64,000 bases of DNA from an uncultured Draconibacterium sp. (GCF_963675065.1 NZ_OY775905.1:880501-944500); one strand, 5' to 3'; positions 9,076-17,599 are shown, counted from the first letter of the stretch. Notes: generated from the letters alone by a model not told the origin. Numbers and translations: made by a program.

Positions 9076-9828
9076 ATGTTAAAAATTAAAGACTTATATG
9101 CTTCCGTTGAAGGAATGGAAATCCTGAAGGGAATCAATCTTGAAGTTAAACCCGGCGAAGTTCACGCTATTATGGGACCTAACGGTTCGGGAAAAAGCAC
9201 ACTTGCAAATGTGCTTGCCGGAAAAGAAGAATATGAAGTTACACGCGGAGAAGTTCTTTACGAAGGAGAAGATCTTCTCGATAAATCTCCTGAAGACCGT
9301 GCTAAAGATGGTATCTTTTTAAGTTTTCAGTACCCGGTTGAAATTCCGGGCGTACCAATGGTGAACTTCCTGAAAACTTCAGTAAACGAACACCGGAAGC
9401 ACAAAGGATTAAAAGAACTTACTGCAGGCGAATTCCTGAAATTGATGCGTGAGAAAATGGATTTGGTTGACATGCATACCAAATTAACCAACCGCATGGT
9501 TAACGAAGGATTCTCTGGTGGTGAGAAAAAGAAAAACGAGATTTTCCAGATGGCACTACTTGAGCCGAAATTAGCAATTCTTGACGAAACCGATTCAGGA
9601 CTTGATATTGACGCATTAAAAACAGTAGCCAACGGAGTTAACGCGCTAAAATCGCCTGAAAGGTCGACAATTGTGGTAACGCACTACCAGCGCCTGCTCG
9701 ATTATATTGTACCCGATTTTGTACATATTCTTTACCAGGGAAAAATTGTAAAAACGGCCGGAAAAGAACTGGCTTTCCAACTGGAAGAAAAAGGGTACGA
9801 CTGGATTAAATCAGAAAACGGAAATTAA
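9076..9828 (+). CDS. sufC: Fe-S cluster assembly ATPase SufC
   Basis: SufC is the ABC-type ATPase that drives conformational change in SufB-SufD. The 250 residues show Walker A GPNGSGKST, the Q-loop region SFQYPVEIPGV typical of SufC, the signature FSGGEKKKNE and Walker B LAILDETDSGLD with the D-loop. The EKKKNE variant of the ABC signature is characteristic of SufC. It is followed by sufD after one base, so translation is probably coupled. Confidence 0.97.
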   Translation: MLKIKDLYASVEGMEILKGINLEVKPGEVHAIMGPNGSGKSTLANVLAGKEEYEVTRGEVLYEGEDLLDKSPEDRAKDGIFLSFQYPVEIPGVPMVNFLKTSVNEHRKHKGLKELTAGEFLKLMREKMDLVDMHTKLTNRMVNEGFSGGEKKKNEIFQMALLEPKLAILDETDSGLDIDALKTVANGVNALKSPERSTIVVTHYQRLLDYIVPDFVHILYQGKIVKTAGKELAFQLEEKGYDWIKSENGN

Positions 9829-9829
9829 C

Positions 9830-11197
9830 ATGAGCGTTTTAGTTGACAAAACAGATTTATCGCTAAAATATACCGCGCATTACAACGAAGTAAAAGACGA
9901 GCTTTTCGCAAACTCGTCCGATATTTTGAACGCTCAACGAAAAAAGGCGTTTCAGAACTTTGTTTTGCAGGGTATACCAACGCGAAAAAATGAAAATTAT
10001 AAATACACCAACCTGAATCCGGCATTTGTGCCTGATTTTAAATTCATCCATACAAGGGAGGAAAAGAAAGCCGATATGGGCGAGGTTTTTCGTTGCGATG
10101 TTCCGCAACTGAACACCAACCTGGCACTGGTTTTTAATGGTTGGTTCTACAAAAACGAAACAGAAAAAGGAGATCTTCCGGAAGGTGTTATTCTTGACAG
10201 CCTCGACAGTATTTCGAAAGAAAGACCTGAGCTGCTGGAAAAATATGCAAGCCTGGCAAATGTTGAAGAAGACCCAATGGTGGCTTTGAACACTGCCTTT
10301 GCCAAAGATGGTTTTTTCCTTTATGTTCCGAAAAATGTGGTGGTCGAAAGTCCAATCCAGATTATTAATCTGTTGCAGGACGAAAAAGATACATTCTCTA
10401 CTCAACGGAATTTTATCCTTGTTGAGGATGGTGCTAAAGTTCAGGTGCTGTTATGCGATCATACGCTGAACCTAAACCAATACGTAAATAACTCGGTAAC
10501 CGAGATCTTTGCCGGCAACAATGCTGAAGTTGAGTTTTACACATTGCAAAATCAGCACAACAAAGCCACTAATATCAATTCGGTATTCATAGATCAGCAG
10601 CGCGATTCGCGTGCTACAACGCACACTGTATCGTTACACGGCGGTTTGATTCGTAACAACCTGCAATTTGCATTGAACGGAGAAAATGCCGAGGCCCACA
10701 TGTTTGGAATGGCCTTTATGGACAAGAAACAACATGTGGATAATTTCACACAGGTTATTCATGCAGCACCTCATTGTGAAAGTAATCAGATTTATAAAAA
10801 CGTGCTCAACGAAAAATCAACGGGTGCCTTCTCAGGAAGAATACACGTGGTTCGCGATGCACAAAAGACAAATGCTTTCCAGCGAAACAACAACTTGCTG
10901 CTGACCGACGAGGCAACCATGCAAACAAAACCTCAGCTAATTATTGATGCTGACGATGTAAAATGTAGTCACGGTGCAACAGTTGGCCAGATTGACGAAG
11001 AAGCGTTGTTCTACCTGCGCGCCAGGGGAATTAACGAAGATCAGGCTCGCCTGATGATGATGAATGCATTTGCCCACGAAGTGGTAAAAGAGATCAAACT
11101 GGAACCATTGCGCGACCGTATTGACGAACTGGTTGACAAACGCCTGCGAGGCGAAGTTGCCCGTTGTCACGATTGTGCTTATCAGTGCGATTGCTAA
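9830..11197 (+). CDS. sufD: Fe-S cluster assembly protein SufD
   Basis: SufD is the SufB paralog and partner in the SufBC2D scaffold, needed for iron acquisition. The 455 residues include the N-terminal helical segment GIPTRKNENYKYTNL, a central beta-helix (KVQVLLCDHTLNLNQYVNNS onward), and the conserved end CSHGATVGQIDEEALFYLRARGI. The C-terminus has a Cys-rich tail, CHDCAYQCDC, which is longer in cysteines than I would expect and could bind metal. It follows sufC with no gap. Downstream comes a repeat element instead of the expected immediate sufS. Confidence 0.95.
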   Translation: MSVLVDKTDLSLKYTAHYNEVKDELFANSSDILNAQRKKAFQNFVLQGIPTRKNENYKYTNLNPAFVPDFKFIHTREEKKADMGEVFRCDVPQLNTNLALVFNGWFYKNETEKGDLPEGVILDSLDSISKERPELLEKYASLANVEEDPMVALNTAFAKDGFFLYVPKNVVVESPIQIINLLQDEKDTFSTQRNFILVEDGAKVQVLLCDHTLNLNQYVNNSVTEIFAGNNAEVEFYTLQNQHNKATNINSVFIDQQRDSRATTHTVSLHGGLIRNNLQFALNGENAEAHMFGMAFMDKKQHVDNFTQVIHAAPHCESNQIYKNVLNEKSTGAFSGRIHVVRDAQKTNAFQRNNNLLLTDEATMQTKPQLIIDADDVKCSHGATVGQIDEEALFYLRARGINEDQARLMMMNAFAHEVVKEIKLEPLRDRIDELVDKRLRGEVARCHDCAYQCDC

Positions 11198-11208
11198 GAT
11201 ACAGAACA

Positions 11209-11241
11209 ACTGAGCAGGTGACTTCGAGTCACCTGCTCAGT
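11209..11241. repeat. REP-like palindrome, left copy
   Basis: A perfect 15-bp stem (ACTGAGCAGGTGACT with its complement) has a 3-base loop TCG. It starts 12 bases after the sufD stop and may also end the sufBCD transcript. A near-identical 33-base copy lies at 11494-11526. Confidence 0.8.
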
Positions 11242-11246
11242 ATATT

Positions 11247-11486
11247 TTAGAATAATCCAAACTCCCGAGCCAACTCACTATTTATCAAGTCACCATTTCT
11301 TTTCCCCGAATAATCCCAAAACGACGAAAACTCCCAATCAGCCAACCGGGTTACAACCCTTTTCTTTATAGTAATCTTATAAATATGATTGGGCGCAAAG
11401 TTCATAGGCAAATTAAGATTCAGATAATTAGGTATGAAATAAATGTGTACTCCAATAAAATTACAAAATCTTTTGCACCTTTGCAT
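11247..11486 (-). pseudogene. Remnant of a REP-associated tyrosine transposase (RAYT)
   Basis: The frame codes for 79 residues. Only the last 35 or so (VTRLADWEFSSFWDYSGKRN and the following DLINSELAREFG) look like protein. They resemble the C-terminal end of IS200-like RAYT transposases, where a DWxFSSFxDYxGxRNGxL pattern is common (recalled family knowledge, not searched). The HUH and catalytic Tyr regions are absent, and the first 40 residues look random. The fragment is bracketed by two REP-like palindromes, the usual arrangement of RAYT genes. It is most likely a decayed element inserted between sufD and sufS. Confidence 0.5.
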
Positions 11487-11493
11487 AACATCG

Positions 11494-11526
11494 ACTGAGC
11501 AGGTGACTCAGAGTCTCCCGCTCAGT
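11494..11526. repeat. REP-like palindrome, right copy
   Basis: Same 33-base length as the copy at 11209-11241, differing at four positions. The 5' arm is again ACTGAGCAGGTGACT; the 3' arm is AGTCTCCCGCTCAGT, so the stem has two mismatches. It ends 13 bases before the sufS start codon, in the leader of sufS. Confidence 0.8.
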
Positions 11527-11539
11527 AAACAATGAGTCT

Positions 11540-12757
11540 ATGAATTACGATATCGAAAAAATCAGATCATATTTCCCCATTCTCCAGCAAAAGATATATA
11601 ATAAGCCGCTTGTTTATCTCGATACGGCCGCATCGGCGCAAAAGCCGGTTCAAGTGCTTTTAAAGCTTGAGCAGCTGCACAACGATTACTATGGCAACAT
11701 CCACCGTGGAGCGCACTACATGGCTGATAAAGCAACGGTTGAGTACGAAGAGGTTCGCGATAAAGTTAAAGAGTTTATTAACGCCGCTTCGCGAAAAGAA
11801 ATAATTTTCACAAAAGGAACCACCGAAAGTATTAACCTGGTGGCCAGTAGCTTTTGCGAGAAATATGTTTCGGAAGGCGATGAGATCATCGTTTCAGAAA
11901 TGGAACACCACTCGAATATTGTTCCGTGGCAAATTGCCGCCGAAAGACGAAATGCAAAAATTGTAAAACTTCCGTTTAACGACGCTGGTTTGCTTGAGAT
12001 AGAAAAGTTGCCGGAATTGATCACTCCGAAGACAAAACTTATCGCTGTTAATCACATCTCCAATGTATTGGGAACAATAAACCCGATTGCAGAGATTATT
12101 GAAATCGCCCACAAACACAATGTGGCTGTTTTGGTTGACGGAGCACAGGCATCGGCACACATGAAGATTGATGTGCAAAAACTCGATGTTGACTTTTACG
12201 CGTTCTCGGCGCACAAGGTTTACGGACCAAACGGAGTTGGTGTTTTATACGGTAAAGAAAAGTGGCTGGAAGAGATTCCTCCATACCAGGGAGGTGGACA
12301 AATGATTTCGGAAGTATCGTTTGACGGCACCAAGTTTAACGATTTACCCTACAAATTTGAAGCAGGAACACCTAACATATCGGGGCTGGCAGCTTTTGGT
12401 GCGGCAATTGATCTGGTAAACGAAATTGGCGTTGAAAACATTGGCAGTTACGAACACGAGTTACTGAAATATGCCACCGAAAAACTAAAAGCCATTAATG
12501 GTTTGAAGATTTATGGTGAAGCACCTCAAAAATCGGGAGTAATCTGTTTTAATATTGAAGGAGTTCATTCGTACGACCTGGGAATGTTGATAGACAAGAT
12601 GGGAATTGCTATTCGTACCGGGCATCATTGTGCCGATCCGATAATGCAGCATTTTGGCATGTCGGCTTGTGCACGTATTTCATTTGGGATGTATAATACA
12701 AAGGAAGAGATCGATATTTTTATGGAAGCTTTGAATAAGGCACTTATGATGCTTTAG
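11540..12757 (+). CDS. sufS: Cysteine desulfurase SufS
   Basis: SufS removes sulfur from cysteine to supply the Suf scaffold, handing it to SufE. The 405 residues match the class. MNYDIEKIRSYFPIL and VYLDTAASAQKP open the protein. The PLP lysine lies in FYAFSAHKVYGPNGVGVLYG. The catalytic Cys is in GIAIRTGHHCADP, the short-loop type II arrangement. The C-terminus is ARISFGMYNTKEEID. It stands 342 bases after sufD because of the repeat-flanked insertion, so it may have its own promoter. No consensus one is clear, though CACCTTTGC at about 11477-11485 is close to a -7 element. Confidence 0.95.
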   Translation: MNYDIEKIRSYFPILQQKIYNKPLVYLDTAASAQKPVQVLLKLEQLHNDYYGNIHRGAHYMADKATVEYEEVRDKVKEFINAASRKEIIFTKGTTESINLVASSFCEKYVSEGDEIIVSEMEHHSNIVPWQIAAERRNAKIVKLPFNDAGLLEIEKLPELITPKTKLIAVNHISNVLGTINPIAEIIEIAHKHNVAVLVDGAQASAHMKIDVQKLDVDFYAFSAHKVYGPNGVGVLYGKEKWLEEIPPYQGGGQMISEVSFDGTKFNDLPYKFEAGTPNISGLAAFGAAIDLVNEIGVENIGSYEHELLKYATEKLKAINGLKIYGEAPQKSGVICFNIEGVHSYDLGMLIDKMGIAIRTGHHCADPIMQHFGMSACARISFGMYNTKEEIDIFMEALNKALMML

Positions 12758-12812
12758 TTCACCTGGATAATTATCTAATCTAATTTCTGGCAAATTAAAC
12801 TCACCCTCATTT

Positions 12813-12832
12813 CCTCTCTTTGCAAAGAGAGG
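12813..12832. repeat. Perfect 20-bp palindrome
   Basis: CCTCTCTTTG followed at once by CAAAGAGAGG, a perfect palindrome without loop. It lies between sufS and its terminator. It may be part of a dispersed intergenic repeat or a protein-binding site; nothing here decides. Confidence 0.5.
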
Positions 12833-12917
12833 GACGATAATGTCGAAGACTTTATCAGGGAGAGTATCCCAAATGCAAGCAAATCCTATAAAAACAGATA
12901 ATCACTCATTTAAAAAG

Positions 12918-12958
12918 AAAATGCCATCCTAATTGAACAAGCAATCGGATGGCATTTT
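12918..12958. terminator. Bidirectional terminator between sufS and rubrerythrin
   Basis: AAAATGCCATCC (12918-12929) pairs with GGATGGCATTTT (12947-12958), flanked by A- and T-runs. It can serve sufS on + and the rubrerythrin gene on -. Confidence 0.8.
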
Positions 12959-12987
12959 TTATATCGGAAATTCCACTAAAAGTATTT

Positions 12988-13563
12988 CTAATAATTCGAT
13001 TCCTTAATTTCGAAATATGCCTGTGAGTGCTGACATGCCGGACATAATTTCGGTGCGGCAGTTCCTTCATGAATAAAACCACAGTTACGGCATTTCCACA
13101 CCACTTTATCGCCACGTTTAAATACTTTCCCTTCCTCAAGGTTATTGTACAAGGTACGGTAGCGGTTTTCATGTGCTTCCTCAACGCGGGCAATTAATTT
13201 AAATGCCATGGCAATATCTCTAAAACCTTCCTCCTCTGCAACTTTAGCAAACTCAGGATAAAGTTCTGTCCACTCTTCGTTTTCACCGTCGGCAGAAGCT
13301 TTCAGGTTCTCCATAGTAGTACCAATTTTTCCGGCAGGGTAAGTTGCAGTGATTTCAACCATATTCCCCTCTAGAAATTTAAAGAAACGTTTGGCATGCT
13401 CTTTTTCGTTCAGTGCCGTTTCTTCAAAAATCGCTGCTATTTGTTCCAATCCTTCTTTTTTGGCTTGCTTTGCAAAATAATCGTAACGCATACGTGCCTG
13501 AGACTCTCCGGCAAATGCTTTTAATAAATTCTGTTCGGTTTTTGTACCTGCTAACTTTGTCAT
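12988..13563 (-). CDS. Rubrerythrin
   Basis: Rubrerythrins reduce hydrogen peroxide with a di-iron site and receive electrons through a rubredoxin-like domain. The protein has 191 residues from the chosen start. The ferritin-like part carries GESQARMRYDYFAKQA, ETALNEKEHAKRFF and ARVEEAHENRYRTL with the EXXH-type ligands. The C-terminal rubredoxin-like module has CRNCG and CPACQ. The open frame extends 24 codons upstream, but an AGGAG motif 5 bases before the ATG at 13563 fixes the start. It lies antiparallel inside the suf cluster, which suggests a shared oxidative-stress context. Confidence 0.95.
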   Translation of the reverse strand: MTKLAGTKTEQNLLKAFAGESQARMRYDYFAKQAKKEGLEQIAAIFEETALNEKEHAKRFFKFLEGNMVEITATYPAGKIGTTMENLKASADGENEEWTELYPEFAKVAEEEGFRDIAMAFKLIARVEEAHENRYRTLYNNLEEGKVFKRGDKVVWKCRNCGFIHEGTAAPKLCPACQHSQAYFEIKESNY

Positions 13564-13632
13564 TTTTCTCCTGATTTTTAGTTTTTCTGTTCGGAAGTTT
13601 AAAGATAATGATTTCGACATTTGTAAACTATA

Positions 13633-13640
13633 CAAAAATA
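13633..13640 (-). promoter_or_regulatory. -7 element of the rubrerythrin promoter
   Basis: TATTTTTG on the minus strand matches TAnnTTTG. A convincing TTG at -33 is not seen. It would give a leader of about 65 bases. Confidence 0.4.
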
Positions 13641-13676
13641 TAGTTTTGAATTAGTCTGAATAAACGGCTCCCGTCA

Positions 13677-13706
13677 TTGTCATAAACAAGAAATTTACGA
13701 TCTTTG
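13677..13706 (+). promoter_or_regulatory. Promoter of sufE
   Basis: TTG (13677-13679), 19-base spacer, GATCTTTG (13699-13706): one mismatch to TAnnTTTG. The start site would be near 13713. This rules out the TTG frame start at 13704 and supports an ATG at 13719-13734. Confidence 0.6.
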
Positions 13707-13727
13707 CTAACTCTTAAAATGATATTT

Positions 13728-14150
13728 ATGAGCATGGAAGAAATTCAGCAGGAGATAATTGAAGAGTTTTCGATGTACGAAGACTGGATGGACAAATATG
13801 GATACCTGATTGAATTGGGGAACGATTTGGAAGAACTTGACGCCAAAGATAAAAACGACCAAAACGTTATTAAAGGATGCCAGTCGCGCGTGTGGTTGGT
13901 AGCCGAATTAAAAGATGGTAAAATATACTTCAAGGGCGAGAGCGATGCCGTTATCGTAAAAGGTTTAGTGGCCTTGTTACTTCGTGTTGTTTCGGGCCGT
14001 ACACCAAAGGAACTGCTTGAAACAGAGCTGCACTTTATCGACGATCTGGGGCTGAAACAACACCTGTCGCCTACCCGTTCAAACGGTCTGCTTGCCATGG
14101 TAAAACAAATTCGTTTATACGCTGTTGCTTATAGCAAGATTGCAGGATAA
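13728..14150 (+). CDS. sufE: SufE family sulfur-acceptor protein
   Basis: SufE takes persulfide sulfur from SufS and passes it to SufB. The protein is about 140 residues with the conserved EEFSMYEDWMDKYGYLIELG, the acceptor Cys in VIKGCQSRVWL and a C-terminal LSPTRSNGLLAMVKQIR. The frame opens with a TTG at 13704, which overlaps the promoter -7 element. I chose the ATG at 13728 (MSMEEIQQ); 13719 and 13734 are possible. It is followed after 12 bases by the DUF59 gene. Confidence 0.92.
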   Translation: MSMEEIQQEIIEEFSMYEDWMDKYGYLIELGNDLEELDAKDKNDQNVIKGCQSRVWLVAELKDGKIYFKGESDAVIVKGLVALLLRVVSGRTPKELLETELHFIDDLGLKQHLSPTRSNGLLAMVKQIRLYAVAYSKIAG

Positions 14151-14162
14151 GGAGGTAACGAA

Positions 14163-14468
14163 ATGGATAAAAGAATAGATTTAATTATAAATAACCTGAA
14201 AGAGGTTTACGACCCGGAAATTCCGGTTAACGTTTACGATCTGGGCCTGATTTACAATGTTGATGTTGACGAGAACAACCAGGCTAATATTTTAATGACA
14301 CTTACCGCACCGGGCTGTCCGGTGGTTGATGTGTTGGTTGACGATATTACCCAGGCCGCCCAATCGGTTGACGGTATAGAAAAAGTTGATGTAGAATTAA
14401 CGTTCGAACCACCGTGGGATAAATCAATGATGAGCGAAGAAGCCCGACTCGAATTGGGATTCTTTTAA
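14163..14468 (+). CDS. MIP18/DUF59 family Fe-S assembly protein (SufT-like)
   Basis: This 101-residue protein is a single MIP18 (DUF59) domain: VYDPEIPVNVYDLGLIY at the start, the conserved Cys in LTAPGCPVVDVL, and LTFEPPWDKSMMSEEARLELG at the end. Relatives (SufT, PaaD, CIA2) act late in Fe-S cluster delivery to target proteins. It follows sufE in the same operon and has a strong GGAGG ribosome-binding site 7 bases before the ATG. Confidence 0.9.
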   Translation: MDKRIDLIINNLKEVYDPEIPVNVYDLGLIYNVDVDENNQANILMTLTAPGCPVVDVLVDDITQAAQSVDGIEKVDVELTFEPPWDKSMMSEEARLELGFF

Positions 14469-14476
14469 CGATAAAG

Positions 14477-14513
14477 AAAAGGGCTGCTATTATAAAATGG
14501 CAGCCCTTTTTTT
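14477..14513. terminator. Bidirectional terminator between the sufT-like gene and lon
   Basis: GGGCTGCTAT and ATGGCAGCCC form a stem with one wobble, followed by eight T on + and preceded by an A-run that serves lon on -. Confidence 0.85.
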
Positions 14514-14533
14514 ATTACTCATTTCAACCTTTC

Positions 14534-16987
14534 TTATTCAATTTTCAGCGGCTTATCCACTTTTGCTTTTAACAGTGCAATATCCAGTACATCCATAATG
14601 GTATTTACAAAGTGGAATTTCAATCCTTTTATGTAAGCCTCTTTTATATCCTCTAGGTTTTTCTTGTTCTGTTCCGAAAGAATGATCTCTGTAATTCCGG
14701 CACGTTTAGCGGCAAGAATTTTCTCCTTAATACCTCCTACCGGAAGTACTTTACCGCGTAAGGTGATCTCTCCTGTCATTGCCAGGTTTTTCTTCACTTT
14801 GCGTTGTGTAAATGCCGATGCCAGCGATGTAACCATGGTCACCCCTGCCGACGGACCATCTTTTGGAATAGCACCTTCAGGAACGTGAACGTGTACATTC
14901 CATTTTTCGAAAACTTCAGGATTTAGATCCAGCTCATCAGCATGCGATTTTAAGTATTCGTGTGCCAGCATTGCCGACTCTTTCATTACATCACCCAGGT
15001 TTCCGGTAAGTGTTAAAGCACCTTTCCCTTTGCTGAGACTGGTTTCCACAAACAGAATCTCGCCACCAACAGCTGTCCAGGCCAAACCGGTTACCACTCC
15101 GGCAAATTCGTTACCCTGGTATTTTTCTTTTGAATACTCGGTAACACCCAGATATTCTCGCACATCAACTTTGGTCAGTTTTTTATTGTATGATTCTTCG
15201 AAAGCAATTTTCTTGGCAACACGACGAATTAGTTTTGCCAGCTTTTTATCCAGCTCACGTACTCCACTCTCACGGGTATATCCATCAATAATCAGTTCGA
15301 TAACATCTTTCGGGAAAGTAATATCCGATTTCTTCAAACCATGGTTTTCCAGCTGCTTTGGAATAAGATGCCTTTTCGCAATCTCAATTTTTTCCTCTAC
15401 CAGGTAACCACTCACCTCGATCAATTCCAAACGGTCACGTAAGGGCGGTGCAATTGTGCTCAGCGAGTTGGCTGTGGCAACAAACATAACTTTCGACAAG
15501 TCGTAATCATGCTCAACGTAGTTATCATGGAACTCGCTGTTTTGCTCCGGATCAAGCACTTCAAGTAATGCCGAGGCAGGGTCGCCATGAAAATGTTTCG
15601 ACACTTTATCGATCTCATCCAGAATAAATACCGGATTCGATGATTTTGACTTTTTAATATTCTGAATAATACGCCCCGGCATTGCTCCGATGTAAGTTTT
15701 TCGGTGTCCGCGAATCTCCGACTCGTCGTGTAAACCACCCAAACTCATTCGTGCATATTTGCGGCCCAAAGCGCGCGCTACCGATTTTCCCAACGATGTT
15801 TTTCCAACTCCCGGAGGACCGTACAAACAAAGGATCGGAGCTTTCATATCGTTTTTCAATTTTAACACGGCCAGGTGCTCCAGCATCCGTTCTTTCACTT
15901 TCTCCAGTCCGTAGTGGTCTTCATCCAACACTTTGCTGGCGTGTTTCAAATCGAAATTATCCTCAGTGTATTCATTCCAGGGCAAATCAAGCAAAGTCTG
16001 GCAGAAGGTAAACTGTACCGAATATTCGCCGGCTGCCGGATTTAAACGACCTAGTTTTTCCACCTCGCGATGGAAAAATTCATCCACATCTTTGTTCCAC
16101 TTTTTCTCTTTCGCCTTTTCTTTTAGCGCATTAATTTCCTGCTCAACCGGATTTCCGCCCAACTCATCCTGAATAGTTTTCATTTGCTGGTTTAACATGA
16201 ACTCGCGCTGTTGCTTGTCCATGTCGGTTTTCACCTTTTTCTGAATGTCCTGTTTCAGCTCCAGCATCTGCACTTCTTTCACCAAAAAACTGATGGCTTG
16301 CACACCACGGTCTTTCAGGCTTTCAATCTCCAGCAGCTTTTGTTTGTCGTCAACACTAATATCAGTATTCGAGCAAATAAAGTTGATCAGGAAAGTGGAG
16401 TTCTCGATATTTTTAACGGCAAAAGTGGCTTCGGGCGGCACGTTGGCCGAGAACTGCGCAACCTTAATCGACAGGTCTTTCAACGAACCAACAATGGCAT
16501 TAAACTCATTGTCGTCTTTCGATGAAATATCGGTTAACGGTTCAACCGATGCTTTAAAATAGGGCTCTTCGCTAACAAACTCATTAATTCTAAAACGGCG
16601 TTTCCCCTGAATGATTACAGAAGTCGATCCATCGGGCATTTCCAGCACCTTCATAATTTCGGCCACTGTACCAATTTCGTATAAGTCAGCTGCTTCGGGT
16701 TTGTCAACCGTGTAATCTTTTTGCGCCACAGTGCCCAGCAATTTGCTTCCCTGATTTACGTCGCGAATGAGCTTCAACGATCGCTCGCGGCCAACGGTAA
16801 TTGGCAAAACCACACCCGGAAATAAAACAGTGTTACGCAACGGCAAAATCGGAAGAACCGATGGCACTTCCACATTCTTTAAATCCTTGTCATCGCCATC
16901 GGCAATAATTGGAAGAAAGTCTGATTCGTTATCCATCATTCCCGATCCGAACATTGTTTGAAAAGCTGTATTTTTATATTTACCCAT
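14534..16987 (-). CDS. lon: ATP-dependent protease Lon (endopeptidase La)
   Basis: Lon degrades misfolded and selected regulatory proteins. The 817 residues contain all three parts. The N-terminal substrate-binding domain (about 40-240) starts VLPILPLRNTVLFPGVVLPI. The AAA+ module has Walker A GPPGVGKTS and Walker B VFILDEIDK. The C-terminal protease domain has the catalytic Ser in PKDGPSAGVTM and the Lys in GGIKEKILAAKRAG. Length is normal. The upstream region lacks the usual TAnnTTTG promoter but has GACA/TGTC inverted repeats, which could mark a stress-type control. Confidence 0.97.
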   Translation of the reverse strand: MGKYKNTAFQTMFGSGMMDNESDFLPIIADGDDKDLKNVEVPSVLPILPLRNTVLFPGVVLPITVGRERSLKLIRDVNQGSKLLGTVAQKDYTVDKPEAADLYEIGTVAEIMKVLEMPDGSTSVIIQGKRRFRINEFVSEEPYFKASVEPLTDISSKDDNEFNAIVGSLKDLSIKVAQFSANVPPEATFAVKNIENSTFLINFICSNTDISVDDKQKLLEIESLKDRGVQAISFLVKEVQMLELKQDIQKKVKTDMDKQQREFMLNQQMKTIQDELGGNPVEQEINALKEKAKEKKWNKDVDEFFHREVEKLGRLNPAAGEYSVQFTFCQTLLDLPWNEYTEDNFDLKHASKVLDEDHYGLEKVKERMLEHLAVLKLKNDMKAPILCLYGPPGVGKTSLGKSVARALGRKYARMSLGGLHDESEIRGHRKTYIGAMPGRIIQNIKKSKSSNPVFILDEIDKVSKHFHGDPASALLEVLDPEQNSEFHDNYVEHDYDLSKVMFVATANSLSTIAPPLRDRLELIEVSGYLVEEKIEIAKRHLIPKQLENHGLKKSDITFPKDVIELIIDGYTRESGVRELDKKLAKLIRRVAKKIAFEESYNKKLTKVDVREYLGVTEYSKEKYQGNEFAGVVTGLAWTAVGGEILFVETSLSKGKGALTLTGNLGDVMKESAMLAHEYLKSHADELDLNPEVFEKWNVHVHVPEGAIPKDGPSAGVTMVTSLASAFTQRKVKKNLAMTGEITLRGKVLPVGGIKEKILAAKRAGITEIILSEQNKKNLEDIKEAYIKGLKFHFVNTIMDVLDIALLKAKVDKPLKIE

Positions 16988-17006
16988 ATTTCGTATTTAT
17001 TATAAT

Positions 17007-17030
17007 GACATTCTGTCGCTAAACAGACAG
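17007..17030. promoter_or_regulatory. GACA/TGTC inverted repeats upstream of lon
   Basis: GACA-TTC-TGTC (17007-17017) overlaps CTGTC-8-GACAG (17013-17030), 20-43 bases before the lon start. No consensus housekeeping promoter is visible between 16988 and 17196. The motif is a candidate stress-regulator site; its identity is unknown. Confidence 0.35.
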
Positions 17031-17196
17031 AACAGGCAAAACATTGCCGGTTTTATGTGCGGGGTACAATAACGCAATTGCCATGCCATTTACACAGACT
17101 GCTTACATTGTCGGATTGTTCACCGGAATTCGGGAAATAACCCGACAAAATTGCATTAAAACGTTTTGGGGAACGACATTTCTGAACTTTTAGAAA

Positions 17197-17228
17197 TAAA
17201 AAAAGCATTCATCAAAACGACGAATGCT
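17197..17228 (-). terminator. Terminator of rpmE2
   Basis: On the minus strand GCATTCGTC and GATGAATGC pair (one wobble) around a short T-rich loop, followed by eight T. Confidence 0.8.
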
Positions 17229-17251
17229 CTTCTCTATATCGGTAAGAAATA

Positions 17252-17515
17252 TTATTTCTTTCTGTTTTCCATGTGTTTACCGTAACGGCTCATGAATTTA
17301 TCAACACGTCCTGCAGTATCCACAAGTTTAGTTTTACCAGTGTAAAACGGGTGCGAAGTGTTTGAAATCTCCAGTTTGTAAATCGGGTATTCAACACCGT
17401 CGATAGTCTCTGTCTCTTTTGTATCAACAGTAGAGCGGGTAATAAAAGTATGTCCGTTCGACATATCTTTAAATGCTACCAATCTGTATTCCGTTGGATG
17501 AATGTCTTTTTTCAT
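17252..17515 (-). CDS. rpmE2: 50S ribosomal protein L31 type B
   Basis: L31 bridges the two ribosomal subunits. The 87 residues start MKKDIHPTEYRLVAFKDMSNG, the type B pattern, and contain SNTSHPFYTGKTKLVDTAGRVDKF. There is no cysteine, so this is the zinc-free form that can replace the zinc-binding type. It is a single-gene unit with its own promoter, terminator and a hairpin in the leader. Confidence 0.97.
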   Translation of the reverse strand: MKKDIHPTEYRLVAFKDMSNGHTFITRSTVDTKETETIDGVEYPIYKLEISNTSHPFYTGKTKLVDTAGRVDKFMSRYGKHMENRKK

Positions 17516-17534
17516 TTTGCTTTATTTTTTTATT

Positions 17535-17565
17535 GAATGGTTACACTCTCTTGTGCAATCCATTC
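17535..17565 (-). ncRNA. Candidate structured leader of rpmE2
   Basis: The leader between the promoter and the rpmE2 ATG holds a hairpin: GAATGG (17535-17540) pairs with CCATTC (17560-17565), with inner TT/AA and CAC/GTG pairs around a 6-base loop. Many ribosomal-protein leaders bind their own product; that role here is inference. Confidence 0.4.
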
Positions 17566-17599
17566 GAAAATTTATATTTCTACTCTAAATTTCGGGCTG

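Noticed and set aside
9863..10405. 180-codon minus-strand frame inside sufD
   Set aside because: It lies opposite a firmly identified sufD and has no domain-like sequence; an antisense shadow.
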